Part shown: positions 21,950 through 33,700 of the stretch, one piece after another | Layout of the letters: every line of letters starts with the position of its first letter | How positions within the stretch are numbered: position 1 is the first letter of the stretch | NCBI GenBank assembly: GCA_023213395.1 | Contig: CM041465.1 | Span: 128,905,741-128,969,740 of the forward strand | Reading direction: 5' to 3' | DNA: 64,000 nt | Origin: Cycas panzhihuaensis | Taxonomy: Eukaryota; Cycadophyta | Program-made: the position numbers and the translations under genes | The notes under the pieces: model-generated | What the model was told of the DNA's origin: nothing | Seen by the model: only the letters and a program-made list of their open reading frames with translations | The model's database searches: none

Positions 21950-23015
21950 TAATGTTGCAGCTAGCAAATGTCTTCATCCCAAGTTGCCATCGTTTACTCC
22001 CAAGATTGCAATTTCATCTTCTTGGTTATGATTGTTCAGGTTGCAATGATCGACATTCTGGGTTGCAAACATCTGCATTACAAGTTACAACTTCAATTTT
22101 CTGGGTTGCAACTGTCTTCATTCCAAGTTGCAATTTTTGATCTTCTTGGTTGCAACCTACTACGTTCCAGGTTGCAACTGTCTGCATCCTGGGTTGCAAC
22201 TATCTTCATTCTGGGTTATAACTATCTTCATTCTGAGTTGCAATCGTCTACCTTTCAAGTTGCAACTTTCGATCTTCTTGGTTGTAATCTTTTGTGTCTC
22301 GGATTACAACCATCTACGTCTTGGGTTGCAATTGTCTTCATTCTGGGTTGCAATCTTCAGCGTCCCAGGTTACAACCATCTGCGTCCCAGGTTGCAACCG
22401 ACTTCGTTCTGGGTTGCAACCTTCAGCGTCTCAGGTTGTAATTGTTTTCCTCCTAGGTTGCAACCTTCCAGCCCCATGGTTGCAACCTTTAGCCTCCCGG
22501 GTTGCAACCACTTTGTCAAAATCTTGTCTTTGGTTGCAACCGTCTGTGTTCTGAGTTGCAACTATCTGTGTCCTAGGTTATAACTGTCTTCCTCCTAGGT
22601 TGTAACCGTCCAGTGCTGTGGTTGCAATCTTCAGCCTCTCGGGTTGCAACCACTCTATCGAAATCTTGTCTTTGGTTGCAACCGTCTGCGTCTTGGGTTG
22701 CAACCACTTATCATCACATCCTTGGTTGCATCCTTCTGCGTCCTGGGTTGCAACCACTTATCATCACGTCCTTGGCTGTAACCTTTTGTGTCCCAGGTTG
22801 CAACCACTTATCGTCACACCCTTGATTGCAACCTTCTACGTCCCGGGTTGCAACCACTTATCGTCACGTTCTTGGTTGCAACCTTCTACGTCCCTGATTG
22901 CAATCAATTATCACAATCACGTCCTTGGTTGCAATCGTCTGTGTCCCAGGTTGCAAGCACTCTGTTATAATTCCATCATTGGTTGCAACCTTCTGCGTAT
23001 TGGGTTGCAACCACT
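21950..23015. repeat. GGTTGCAACC tandem array of Gypsy-A
   Basis: About 1.07 kb is built from degenerate units with a 22-bp period: the 10-bp palindrome GGTTGCAACC plus a 12-bp variable part such as TTCAGCGTCTCA. From about 22660 the units combine into a higher-order repeat of about 50 bp (a 12-bp spacer alternating with a longer one reading ACTTATCATCACGTCCTT). It lies directly after the integrase end (23111) in the sense direction. The same palindrome occurs once in the Gypsy-A LTR. Open frames across the array are by-products of the repeat. Confidence 0.9.
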
Positions 23016-23110
23016 TAATTTCAATATTGTAATAGGCTTTCCCTGTATTTAAAATGATTGTGGAATATTTGATCCCATGGTTTTGATCCCCTCCCATTTT
23101 TTTTTAACTT

Positions 23111-24300
23111 ACAATGTACCGTTTCAGTCGACTTCCATTGACTATTTTTTCAAGCAATGTTCTATTGAGTTGTTGGAGTTGCACTGCTCCATTATGTCAA
23201 ATATAATTTACCTTATACAGGCCAAGCCACTGCAATTTTAATTTTCCTGACTTCATGCGAAATTTACTATCATATAAAAGTACAAGATCTCCTACTTGAA
23301 ATTGCAGAACTTTGAGGTGTCTATAATGCCATGCTTTATGTCTCTGTTTTTCTGCTTTTAGTTCCCACAAAACCCTTGCTCTCTTCTTGTCCAATTTCAT
23401 TAATTCCATAAATTGATGATCTCGTGAATCCTCCTCCGGTAGTCGCAGTTGTAAAGCTACTCACAGACTTTCTATTTGAAATTCAAGAGGAAGTACAACC
23501 TCTAGCCCATAAACTAGCTGGAATGGCATTTGTTTATGAGGTCTTTTTACAATCATCCTGTTTGCCCATAACACAAAATGGAGTTGTTTTGCCCAATCTG
23601 GTCGTTCCTCGTTGCAAATTTTGGACAATGCTAATTTTAAAATTTTATTTATGCTTTCTACTTGTCCATTTGCTCAGGGATAATATAGAGAAGATTTAGA
23701 ATGCTGGATCAAAAATTCCTTTTTCAGATGCTTAATTATCTCATTGAGAAAATTGCTTCTTTGATCGAAAACAATTTCTAAGGGGTAGCCAAATCGAATA
23801 ATAATCACCTCATAAAAAAAGTGAGCTATGCTCTAAGCATCGCATATCTTCATTGCTTTAGCTTCCGTCCATTTAGTTAAAAAATTTGTAGCCACCAAAA
23901 TATAGCTTGCATTTGTTTGTCTCGTTGATGGACTAATGGGTCCGACAAAATCCAGTCCCCATTTTTCAAATGATACCTAGGCTAAAATAGGATATAAGGG
24001 CATACAATAATTCTTTGCTAGCTTACCCACTCATTGGCATATGTCACAGCTGTGAACCCACGTTTCTGTATCTTCAAACAACGTAGGCCACCGAAGTTTA
24101 GCTAATAAAATCTTTTTAACTGTGGGTTCAACACCTTGGTGCTTAGCTGTGACACCTTCATGGGCTTCTCGAATAATAGCTTCTATGTCGTGTTCCATTA
24201 TGCACCTCCTCAAAACTTGATCTGGCCCTAATTTATATAACATCCCTTGGATCAACTAAAAGGGAAAAGTTTTTCAGATGAAACTTTGCCGCTTTATTCG
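23111..24300 (-). pseudogene. Gypsy-A integrase
   Basis: On the minus strand the HHCC zinc region (24255-24031) reads HEGVTAKHQG and WVHSCDICQ. The core has GLDFVGPISP, VFDQRSNFL and ANGQVESINKIL, so all three acidic catalytic residues are present although stops lie between them. The C-terminal module (23409-23197) reads WHYRHLKVLQFQVGDLVLLY and WLGLYKV. It ends near 23111 with NGSRLKRYI, matching NGSRLKPYI at the end of the Gypsy-B integrase. There is no chromodomain. Confidence 0.85.
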
Positions 24301-25780
24301 TTCCATACCCCGTGATGTTTGTCCTGTGGCTAATACTGTGCAATGTCCTCATACCATTTAGGTACTGCCTCGATAGAAAATAATTCTGCATCTGGAAAAT
24401 CATCTTGAATTTTTGTAGCCGATTCCCCTTCCGCTTCTCTTGATAACAAGTTTGGAATTATATGCTTCTCTCATTTTTTTACTATGATTTTAAAATTAAA
24501 CTCTTGGAATAATATCAACCATCCACTAATTCTTTCCTACATAATAGGTTTATTAACAAGATACTGTAAGGCCTGATGGTCTACAAAAGAAATAAATGGA
24601 TTAGCTAATAAATAATGTTTGAACTTCTTGAGAACATAGACGATGCCCAATCCTTCTTGTTCCGTAATCAGATAATTCTATTGTGCTTCTGTTAATTTCA
24701 GACTTGCAAAATATATCGGCAGGTCTATTTTGCTGTCTTCAGGTTGTGCTAATATGCATCCGATAGCAAATAAGGAAGCATTTGCATGTACATAGAACGG
24801 TTTGTCCCAATTAGGAAATCTCAATATTGGTGCATGAGCAACTTTTTTTTTTTAACAATTCAAATACTAGTTGTTGTTGTAGCTTCCATTGCCATCCAAC
24901 TTTCTTTTTCAATAGGTATTTTAAGGGATTTGCTATCTGGGCATAGTTCTTTATAAATTTTCAATAGTATCCCATCATTCCTAAAAATCCCTTAACTTGT
25001 TTCTATGTTTTAGGTACTAGAAAATTTAAGATTTCTGCTACTTTATTTGGGTCAGTGAATAACCCATTTTTCGTAACCACATGACCTAACAAAGTCTTAA
25101 AAGGAACCATGAAGGTACATTTTGCAAGATTTCAACACAATTTATTTTTTCTACAAGTTTATAGCATCAGACACAAACAACCAAGATGATTTTTTAACAG
25201 AGTGAATAATGTCCAGTCATCTAAAAATACCTCAATTGTTTTCTCGATAGTTTGCTTGAAAATATTGAGGATCACTCTTTGAAATGTGGAAGGAGCATTG
25301 GTTACTCTGAATGGCATAACTTTGAATGCATATGTACCCCATTTTGTGACAAAAGTGGTCTTCAATTGGTCTTCTATCGCAATTCGAACTTGATTGTACC
25401 CATTGAATCTATCTGTGAAAGAATAAACTTCATGCCCTGCAACTTTTTCCGAGATATTTTTGGTGAACGGAATATGGAACGGGTCTTTCTTTGTTGCTTT
25501 ATTCAGAGTTTTGTAATCAACATAGACTTTGAGTTTTCCATTCTTTTTTGGAACAACTACAACTAGACTTACCTATTCATTGTTTTCTACTTCGAAGATA
25601 TAGTCTGCTTCTAGCACCTTGTCAAGTTTTGCTTTTACCTTCTCTTTATATTTTGGATTCATGTGGTATGAGCGTTGTCTCACTGGTTTAGCTCCCTTTA
25701 TCAATTCTATCTTGTGTTCATCCAATTTAGGTAGAATACCCTTTAAATCCTTGTAAGATCACGCAAAGACATCTTTATAT
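24301..25780 (-). pseudogene. Gypsy-A reverse transcriptase and RNase H
   Basis: RT starts near 25750 with KPVRQRSYHMNPKYKEK and shows VVVVPKKNGKLKVYVDY, TTFVTKWGTYAFKVMPF and the catalytic VFLDDWTLF near 25209-25229. LLGHVVTKNGLFTDP and GFLGMMGYY follow. RNase H (about 24900-24470) is heavily decayed. FLDDW in place of YxDD, and the wording of the region, match Gypsy-B closely. Confidence 0.85.
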
Positions 25781-25816
25781 TCCAAACATAGTGACATAGC
25801 TTGCTGTACTATCTTT

Positions 25817-26024
25817 GCATCCCAATAATCTCCTAGACTAATAATTTGGGGTTGTTCCTCTATTCCAATATTGATTTCTAATAACTTAAACTTTTATCCT
25901 TCGACTGCCTTACCATCTGGGCATCCCAATAATCTCCTAGACTAATAATTTGGGGTTGTTCCTCTATTCCAATATTGATTTCTAATAACTTAAATTTTTA
26001 TCCTTCGACTGCCTTACCATCTGG
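25817..26024. repeat. 104-bp tandem duplication in Gypsy-A pol
   Basis: Copies at 25817-25920 and 25921-26024 differ at one base. 104 is not a multiple of three, so the duplication shifts the frame in the segment joining the second gag-like region to RT. Confidence 0.95.
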
Positions 26025-26099
26025 GCTCACTGTATATGTTGGAGTATTGTTTATGATGCGTTCGCCATATTCCACTATAGAATAACTAGGAGGAATAGA

Positions 26100-26800
26100 T
26101 CGAGATTCCAGTTGAGTGTCGTCTTATGCTTCGACCTTGATACGGACGCAATTTTTTTCCTTTTCCATAGTTTTTTCTTTGAGGATTTGCAAAATTTCCT
26201 TGATTTGCTTATCTTTACTGTGATATGCAAAAGTCTGGTAAAAATTTTCTATCATTGAATCCCAATCTGTTAATTTTGTCTTTTCACAATGATTATACCA
26301 TACTACAGAGATTTCTTTAAATTTTGATCCCCAATACTGTGTCCATTCCTTTTCTGGAATTCCACCAATTATCCATATTTGAACATAGTTTTGTACATGT
26401 AAGTAGGGATCATCTCCATTCCAGAGTGAAGGCAACTTGTGTTTTTGAAATTTATTCAAAAAGTTCCTACTTATTTCATGGGAAGTTCCTACTTATTTTT
26501 TCCCATGAATTAGATTGTTGTGCATAGGTGTCATGCCAAAATTGTGTTTGATCTATTAAAGAAGAAGAAAACACAAGATACCAAAATTTTTGCTACCATT
26601 TATTTCTTATCATATCAATGCATTGTTTCAGATGTTTTTGTGCTTGATCTAGATGACCATCATATTTAGGTAGTTCAGAAGATATTTTAGCACAAGCTAA
26701 ATTTCCTTGCACATTTCTTTCTATTTGTGGCAGCACTGGTTGCGCCTCTTCTTTTTCTTCCTCCTCAGAAGAATCTATGCACAACTCCAGATGATAACAT
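26100..26800 (-). pseudogene. Gypsy-A second gag-like region, two repeats
   Basis: Between protease and RT the minus strand encodes two gag-core-like repeats. The first (26784-26480) reads LPKYDGHLDQAQKHLKQCID and then NSWEKISRNF. The second (26459-26124) reads NGDDPYLHVQNYVQIWI, EKEWTQYWGSKFKEISVVWY, TDWDSMIENFYQTFAYHS and KDKQIKEILQIL. The spacing of Trp and aromatic residues fits the retrotransposon gag pattern. The second repeat aligns with Gypsy-B (IPKQNW...VAKDW and HTSENKEIDSIL). After it a linker, LEINIGIEEQPQIISL, leads into RT. An ordinary gag lies upstream at 27790-29567, so this is an extra copy. Confidence 0.65.
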
Positions 26801-27126
26801 GAGGCTAGTTCTGCTTCTTCCTAGGTGTTATGAAGCCAATTCAACATGTATGATGACGAAGGTTTGCTTGGCAAAACCTGTTACATTTGAAATGCTGCTT
26901 TAGAACAAGGGCTAATTGTTGATTTTGTTGTGGCTTTAGTGGATTATGCTCTTCCTTCATCTTCAATTTTTTCTATTTGTGCTATGTTTGAGCATAAAAG
27001 GAAAGTGATTGTCTTCTTTCCCACCGGTAGTGTAAACTTATGCTTTCCCCAATCTTAGATGGCTTCTGTCGCTAGGAGCTACGATCTTCCCAACAAAGGC
27101 AGGTAAGTCTTTCTTTGATGTTGCAT
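26801..27126 (-). other. Gypsy-A linker between protease and second gag-like region
   Basis: This segment is decayed. An acidic patch (SSEEEEKEEAQP) matches the acidic stretch after the Gypsy-B protease in position only. Confidence 0.4.
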
Positions 27127-27585
27127 TCAAACCATTGCAAAATCTAACAATACAATAACACTCGTAACAGTTACTAGAACATTTAATAGTGTACCCATGG
27201 GCCTTAGCTGTAATTGATTGGCTAGGCTGATAAAATACTCAGGGGTAGCCACGTTGGGCCTTCTCAAAGCTATCCAAGAAGATTCTGGTAGCAAATTTAC
27301 CCTTGAGCCCCCATCCACAGTCATCTTGCATAAGGTTCTTCTGAAGACTATCATTGGAACTCTTGGATCCGCTCTGGTATCCTTAATGGCCCTTAATACT
27401 AGTTTTTCAATTTGTTCTAGTACTAGCTGCTGAAAGTATCCCGCTTCCCACCATTTGAAAACAACTGATATAGGAATCAAAACTCCTAATTCAGTTAGCA
27501 CATCTTTCACTATTTGCAATCGTTGCCAAGAATTCGTACCTTCTTGTGTTGCCTGTGGTTGTACTTCTTTTTTCTTATAGTGCAA
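27127..27585 (-). pseudogene. Gypsy-A protease
   Basis: The open stretch reads VFKWWEAGYFQQLVLEQIE and then the active site MTVDGGSRVNLLPESSW, with DGG where DSG or DTG is usual. Gypsy-B has the same variant (IVDGGAVVNVLPASTW). The flap-like SLANQLQLRPMGTLLNVLV follows. A GGS variant shared by two families is likely a family feature and not decay. Confidence 0.8.
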
Positions 27586-27789
27586 GCCTTTAAATCTTTG
27601 ATCTTGTTGGAGTTCTTTTTGATATGGCTTCTTAGAGAATTTTCATCGCTTCCTAGAATTGCTACTTTTCAACTGTTGGGTCTGGAAAATTATCTTGAAG
27701 AGGAGGTCTCGTTGTCTTACCGCTACGTGTTTGCAAATATGCAGGCTTTTCTTGATCTAGGACTACGTCTACTAAATTTGCATTTTGTA

Positions 27790-29567
27790 TCTTAAACATT
27801 CTTTGGGCAATTTACCCATTCATGATTTGCCGGTTCACACTCCCCGCAAATGAATTCCCCTCTTTTCTTCTCCAGTGGACATTTAGACCTAAAGTGTCCC
27901 CATCTTTGGCATAAAAAATAAAGGACTGGCCTTGTCTTTCCTTACATTGTTTTATTGTCCCATGTTCTATTCTTTGCGAATATACATTATGGACTTCTCC
28001 TTCCTTGTTTTTTGGTCTAAAGAAACATTCCCAAGTATTATGATTACTCCTTCGACAATTGTCGCACCATTTTGCGGATACACCATGTTCATTCTTTAGA
28101 TGTCCTTGTTGATTGCAAGGTGGGGGACACCAAATATTCTCCCTTGATTTTTCTAGTCGTAGATGAGATAATTCTGCACGTAGCTTTTCTAGTTCCTGAT
28201 TTTGTTGTATATTTGATGGAATAGAACTCGGTGGTTGTTGTTTTAATGCTTCTACCTCCTTCTTCAGAGCTCAATCTCTAGGTTCATACCCATTTGTGGT
28301 GTTTGCAAATGTTGTGTTCCAATGCCTGTCCTTGGAAAATATGTTGTGGATTGCTTTACCATCTAGGAGTAAGCTGACTTCATTTGATTTTCAAATTTTA
28401 AAGCTAACTCCCTCACCTGCTCATAACTATTCATCATATGCAAACATTACCTTATCCCTGAGCTATGGTATTAGCCCTTAGATAAAATATTTCATGGCTA
28501 ACATGGAATTTATTACTGTAGCAAATTGCATTTTATTCATGATAACTCTCATTCTTCCATCAAAATCATTAACAGATTCCCTAGGGTATTGTTGAATCTC
28601 CTCCAAAGCCTGTAAAATGGCTATTGGACCCCTAAGCTTTTGGAATCTATTCAAAAATTGCTCTTGCAATTGATCCCAGTTCAATTGTTGCGTTGCTACA
28701 TATTGAAACCATACAACTACTGGTCCTCTCAATGTTGAAAAGAAACGAGTTGTTATTTCACTTTGATCCATACTTCTTTTAATTTGGTTCATATTTTTAA
28801 ATAAGCCCATGTGGTCGCCTAGATCCGTAGATCCATCAAATTGCAAGGATGAGAACATCAAGTCACTTTGTACAATAATGTAAGCGGTTGTGCTTCCTTG
28901 ATTTGTTCCACCCGATACTTCACTTTATCCCCCTATAAGTGGTGTATTACTACTCGTTGCCCCTCCCATACTACTACCTAGGCTTGCCATTGGTAACTTG
29001 AAAAGGGGATTTATTATGTGACTCAGAGTTCGAATTTTCAGCAAAAGAGGATTCCAAGCTTGTTCTATTACACTATATATTCCTAATTCAATGGAATTCT
29101 CCCCTTGCACTGGAACTTCTTGTAAATCATATGTGCTAATCAAGCTTTGTTAGCCATCCTCAATTTGAGAAATACCTCCATTTAGTATTTTTTTCTCTCG
29201 CAAAAATCTTTTCTTTGGTCGGACCTTGTTGATTTCTATTTTCAACATACTCTACTTATGCTAGTTCATCCTTTATGGGTTCCTCTTCTTCTGCACAACT
29301 CTGGTCATTTTTATGCTCAACCTATGCTTCAACTATGCCTAGTTTTTGTTCCTTCACACCCTCATTATTTCTCAACTTTCTTCTCTTCGTCGAGTGTGCA
29401 GATGGTTGCCTCTTCACCTGCTTTCTTGGTGTGATTGCAAGTTTGGGTCTTCGTATTCCCGTCTGAAGTCTATCTTTCTCCCAATGTTCACCACGATCAC
29501 GACATGATTCAACTTCTATTCTGGGTGGTATAGAAGAGGGCCCAATACTTTACTCATTGTTATCCAT
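27790..29567 (-). pseudogene. Gypsy-A gag
   Basis: The likely start is the ATG at 29567, 35 bp after the PBS. A basic N-terminus (ITPRKQVKRQPSAHSTKRRK) is followed by the gag core at 28861-28478: LQFDGSTDLGDHMGLFKN, FFSTLRGPVVVWFQYV and WDQLQEQFLNRFQKLRGP. Three CCHC-like knuckles follow in different frames: CDNCRRSNHNTWEC (near 28040), CQRWGHFRSKC (near 27890) and CGECEPANHEWVNC (near 27830). The order and number of knuckles match Gypsy-B gag. Confidence 0.85.
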
Positions 29568-29588
29568 CCTATTCACCCTAATTCAAAT

Positions 29589-29602
29589 GGCAATGAAACC
29601 AA
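29589..29602 (-). other. Gypsy-A primer binding site
   Basis: The minus strand reads TTGGTTTCATTGCC directly after the 5' LTR. Gypsy-B has TTGGTTCCGTTGCC at the same place. The primer tRNA is not identified. The pattern partly resembles tRNA-Asp type sites (TGGCGCCGTTGCC). Confidence 0.65.
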
Positions 29603-30075
29603 TGTGTGCTTCTACCTATGTTACATCAATAACTAGGCACAAGAGAACAAGGATTATCTCAATATAGTTCTATCCATGGCAACCTTAAGAGACATACACC
29701 AATCTGTTAATGGAGCAAAACCATAATTATTCTATTATGATGGGTTGCATCTAGTTCTCTCACAACTAGACACAAACTCGGAGCAGTACACAAAACCTTT
29801 ACAAATACACAGTACACAATAAGTTACATTACAATCACACAGGCGCGTGGTGCTCCGTTATCCACAATTACTCACACACATGCACACCCATCTTAGAATT
29901 TCTTCTGTATTTATTCCCTTTTTGCATCCTGGAGATAACCATAATTCCTGGGTTGGTTGCAATTGCTTCGAGCCAAAAATACCAACTTTCTGATTATTGA
30001 CTACTTCTAAATGTGACCACTTTTCTTTTTCATTGCGACCACTTGGTTGCAACCAACTTCTGTCAACCACACACA
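29603..30075 (-). repeat. Gypsy-A 5' LTR
   Basis: The 473-bp copy starts TGTGTGCTTC and ends CCACACACA on the plus strand. It is followed by GGTTC. It lacks the Copia-1 insertion and so shows the empty site. Confidence 0.9.
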
Positions 30076-30097
30076 GGTTCATAAGTTTAACAAGGGG

Positions 30098-30102
30098 CAT
30101 GA
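30098..30102. repeat. Left target-site duplication of LARD-1 (CATGA)
   Basis: CATGA recurs exactly at 36002-36006. Confidence 0.9.
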
Positions 30103-30710
30103 TGTTAGAAAGTAATGTTTAATCTATGGTCAAATGGTCAATACATGGTGGTAATTTAATAATGTCTAGTAGTGATATTATTGTGTTGGAGTCATTAGAC
30201 ATTAGGCATACTCTCTTAAAGTTAAGATGAGTGAAGGCAAAATTAATTGTCGTGCAAACTCTCATTTGATTGGTTGTTGTTAAGGCTTTCACACATGATC
30301 TTATTGGTAAGGATCAGTGCAACCTCACTGTTCATTAATGATGTAGATTACTTCTATATTAGAGCATATTATTCATTGTAGCTCATGAAGACACCTAGTG
30401 TTTCCCCCGTGGAACCTAGTGTGGTCTCATCATGTATTATGCTGGATAGCTTCAGTAGTGGGATCTCATTCATTTTAAGGTGGATGTTTCTTCATGTTGA
30501 GGTTTTACCACCTTAAACCTTATGTCTGAATATTGAGTGTTTGATACTTAATCATTGTTCACTATTGATAATCGTATGCTCTTATGATGATCATGTGTTA
30601 TACATTAGACTTAATGGTGAATGTTTCATATTACTGTGATTAGATCCTACGGTTTTTGTAAGGTGTTTGATAGTTGTCCTTATAATGATATCAAATCAGA
30701 AAATCTAACA
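30103..30710 (+). repeat. LARD-1 5' LTR
   Basis: The 608-bp copy starts TGTTAGAAAG and ends AAAATCTAACA. Confidence 0.9.
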
Positions 30711-30725
30711 TGGTATTAGAGCCTC
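30711..30725 (+). other. LARD-1 primer binding site
   Basis: TGGTATTAGAGCCTC directly follows the LTR. It is the tRNA-iMet site with one C-to-T change. Confidence 0.85.
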
Positions 30726-33700
30726 TTGTATCTTGCTAGGTTGTGACCATGTTCGTGTGAAGCAGGAGTAAGCATGTATGTGTGAAGTAGTTAGGTGAAA
30801 GCTTGTATGGAAGATTGCGAAGTAGGAACTTGTTGTGAGCAGGGTCATGAACCAACGTAGAGCTATGTGGAGCTTGTTGAATTGAGGAACCTGTAATATG
30901 CCAATGATGACCATTCAAGTTTAAGAGGTGATGAATTGTTGAGTTGCATACAAAGATGAAGATTGGATTTCAAAACTAATGGTAATATTATGATATGAGT
31001 TTTTTCATTTTGTTGACATTTCTTATGCATGTGGGCCCATATACATGTAGCATGCAAGTATGGAAAGGATGTCCACAAGTTTGCAAGCAATAGATAAAAA
31101 GCAGGCTCATACACAGGCTTGTACACCCTGCAAGGACAAACTTATATTAATCAATATACTGAAAGGGCAAGTAGAATTCAATACCATTAGGAAGTTGCCA
31201 TGAGAAGAGGTGTGCTCATGGTCAAGGGCACACATGCATGGTGACAATCTTCACCATCCGAGGACGATCCATAGTGTTGTCCAAGTTGTCCAACACAAGA
31301 GATATTCTGGAGATAGTTGCGAGGGTTCTTGGAGAAGGATTTGCTAGTAGAAGGTTGAGTACATAGCCATGGTATATGTCGAAACAAGTTGTAGGCCTGT
31401 AACACAAAGGAGAGTGTGAAGAGGATTCTTCTTTTGGACCAATTTTGAAGTTGACACCAATTGTAAGTAATCCGAAAGGCAACAATTTTGGAGCACACGA
31501 GAAGAAAGCAAGAGTGGTGTAGTATGAAAGTGGTCCAATGAAACACTTTTCTACTGTATGTATTCAAATGTGAAGGTAAGGATCAATTATTGAAATTTGT
31601 TGGAATTGGATGTTGGTTGACAAAATTTGGGCAAGCATGGACAATGTCTCATAGGGTGTGTGAGATGGTTATGGGCATGGTAAGGCGTCAATGGCTTATT
31701 TTCAAGTTTAACGAGTATGGAGTCTCAATGTCACACTGCTCAAGGGAAGTTCCACTTTGTTTCTGAAGTGCTTTAGTTTGGAAGTGAACATAAACATTTT
31801 GTTTGTGAAAATATTATGAATCAATTTGTAGATTGAGGTGTGTTTTGTTGATGTTGGCTAAGAATCTCACAAAGTAGGCTAAAGATGCCCATGCAAGGTT
31901 GCTATTGACAGGTTGGATAGTGAATGTCTTGAATATGATTGATAGGTCAACCAATTTGAATCATGGAAGGTGATGGAGCACATTGATTGATGGTAGTAGA
32001 AGAAGTGCCTAATGTGTTCAGTGAGTCCACGAGACTCTTGAGTTAAATTTTTGCCCAGTATGTTGTAGAAAAGGAAATGTACGGCTCAAAACTCAAGAAA
32101 TGAGGATTGTGATGAATGGATATGGAGGTTGCAAATAGTAGCAAAATTATTGATCACAAATTTATTGCATGCTAAGGTGAGTTTGCAGCTATGAAGTGTA
32201 TTAGATTAGATTCAAGCATGGAGACAAAAACATATGATGATGGCAATGAATATGCCATTCAAAGGCCAAACCTATTTGTGATTTAGTAGAATTAAGGAGG
32301 AGACTCAAATCCTAGGCAACTCAAATAAGTGATGAAAACTAGGTTTGCATGGTGGTCAAAATTTTATTTCTAAACACTAATATGTGATTGGTGGATGCAT
32401 GTGTCAAATCACATACAATGGAAAAAATTTCAAAAGGAGAAAATTGAGGGTAATATTAGTTGGCATTTAAAATATAAGCTTGCCATATTTTGCTAAATTT
32501 TATTCTATGAAATTCTATGTTGATTTTGTATTACAAATTTTTTGTTTGTCAAAAATCTAAAATGAAAATGTCTCCAAAGTTTGTGTATTAACACTTGTTC
32601 CAAATCAATTTTAAAGATAAAAGCAATGAGATCAATTCTCGATCTAAAAGCTACAAGGGATTGATTGGAGGAAATTAGTCCAATAAGGGCCATTTTAAAT
32701 TGAGGGGGAGAGTTGATATTGATAATAGCTACGGTTGATTTCTAAAGAATCTATTGTGCAGTGTGCAGGTCCAAAATACATTTGACCAAAAGTGAAAGAA
32801 GGAAAAATTCAGACCAATTTTGAAAATTAGAACAAAGTAATTCTAGATTTAATGTATGTTGTGTAGGCAAATCAAATTTGATGAGTAGATCTAAATTGTC
32901 CAAAGCATGTGACATTGCTAAGAAATTCGTGAACTAAAGGGTGTTGCTGGATAGAAGGAAACTTATGAGAATATGAAAAATAAGAACGTGAAATGCATAA
33001 GGCAAACATGGCAGACATGAGAATGTGGTAGATATGGCATCAATTGCTAGTTGCTAGTCCATTGGGGGACAACAGAACACATGTAAAACCATTATCACTT
33101 AGAAGAGTAGATTACTGGCATTTCTCAGAACATTCAAGTATGGAAAACTTGAACTCTTCATTTCAACATTCATTTCTAGATTTAGAAAGCACATTGCAAG
33201 TTGAAGGTTGCTAGTCCTATGTGGGGACTTGTTCCTGTGAAGTGCTTGCAGATCAATTATGTTGGAGTATTCTTTTGTGGGCTAGTTTGAAGTGGTTAGT
33301 TCCTTTCATTAATTGAAGGAGCGGATTGCTAGAGAGAGACATCAAGACCTGTATCCATGAGATGTAGTAGATGTATGCAGTGGATTTGTGGTGATAGTTT
33401 GTGAAGGTCCATGCAAGTCAATTGTGCAGACCAGTGAAGGGTGCCCTTACTATTAAGGGGTGTTGTCATAACCTAAGACATCATCGTCTAGGAGATATTT
33501 TGCTATGTGGAAAAGTCCTCCTAACATTAGTTTGAGATTATGGAGCATTTTGGTGGCGATGTACCAACCTATTATATGGGAGTAAATCTAATTCTGTGCC
33601 TGAGTTGTTGTTTGTGAGGACACATGCTGAAGTTTGAGTTAGTGGGAGAAAGGACCTCACAGATTTGTGGAAGAAACTAGAAATTGATCTAAGCCCAAAC

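Larger units (their letters stand above)
6491..30075 (-). mobile_element. Gypsy-A: non-chromovirus Ty3/gypsy element with nested insertions
   Basis: The element lies on the minus strand, with its 5' LTR at 29603-30075 and its 3' LTR at 6491-12188 split by Copia-1. It is flanked by GGTTT (6486-6490) and GGTTC (30076-30080), a 5-bp target duplication with one mismatch. The sense order is PBS (29589-29602), gag, protease, second gag-like region, RT, RNase H, integrase, tandem array (21950-23015), accessory ORF (12220-14067), PPT (12189-12200) and 3' LTR. Copia-2, carrying Chromo-1, lies between array and accessory ORF. All genes are broken. LTR divergence is roughly one site in ten by eye. Gypsy-B has the same layout. 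The RT and integrase place it in Ty3/gypsy. The lack of a chromodomain and the extra 3' ORF recall the Tat/Athila side of plant gypsy elements, but the lineage was not tested. Confidence 0.85.

Noticed and set aside
21950-23015. CRISPR-like array
   Set aside because: Repeats are degenerate, the spacers are related to each other, no cas gene is present and the context is a plant retrotransposon.
21968-23052. Open frames of 140-157 codons on the plus strand in the GGTTGCAACC array
   Set aside because: They result from a stop-poor repeat with a period not divisible by three. Several frames are open at once and the strand is antisense to Gypsy-A.
31187-31567. 126-codon minus-strand frame in LARD-1
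   Set aside because: No domain, biased composition, and overlapping frames of similar size on the same strand.
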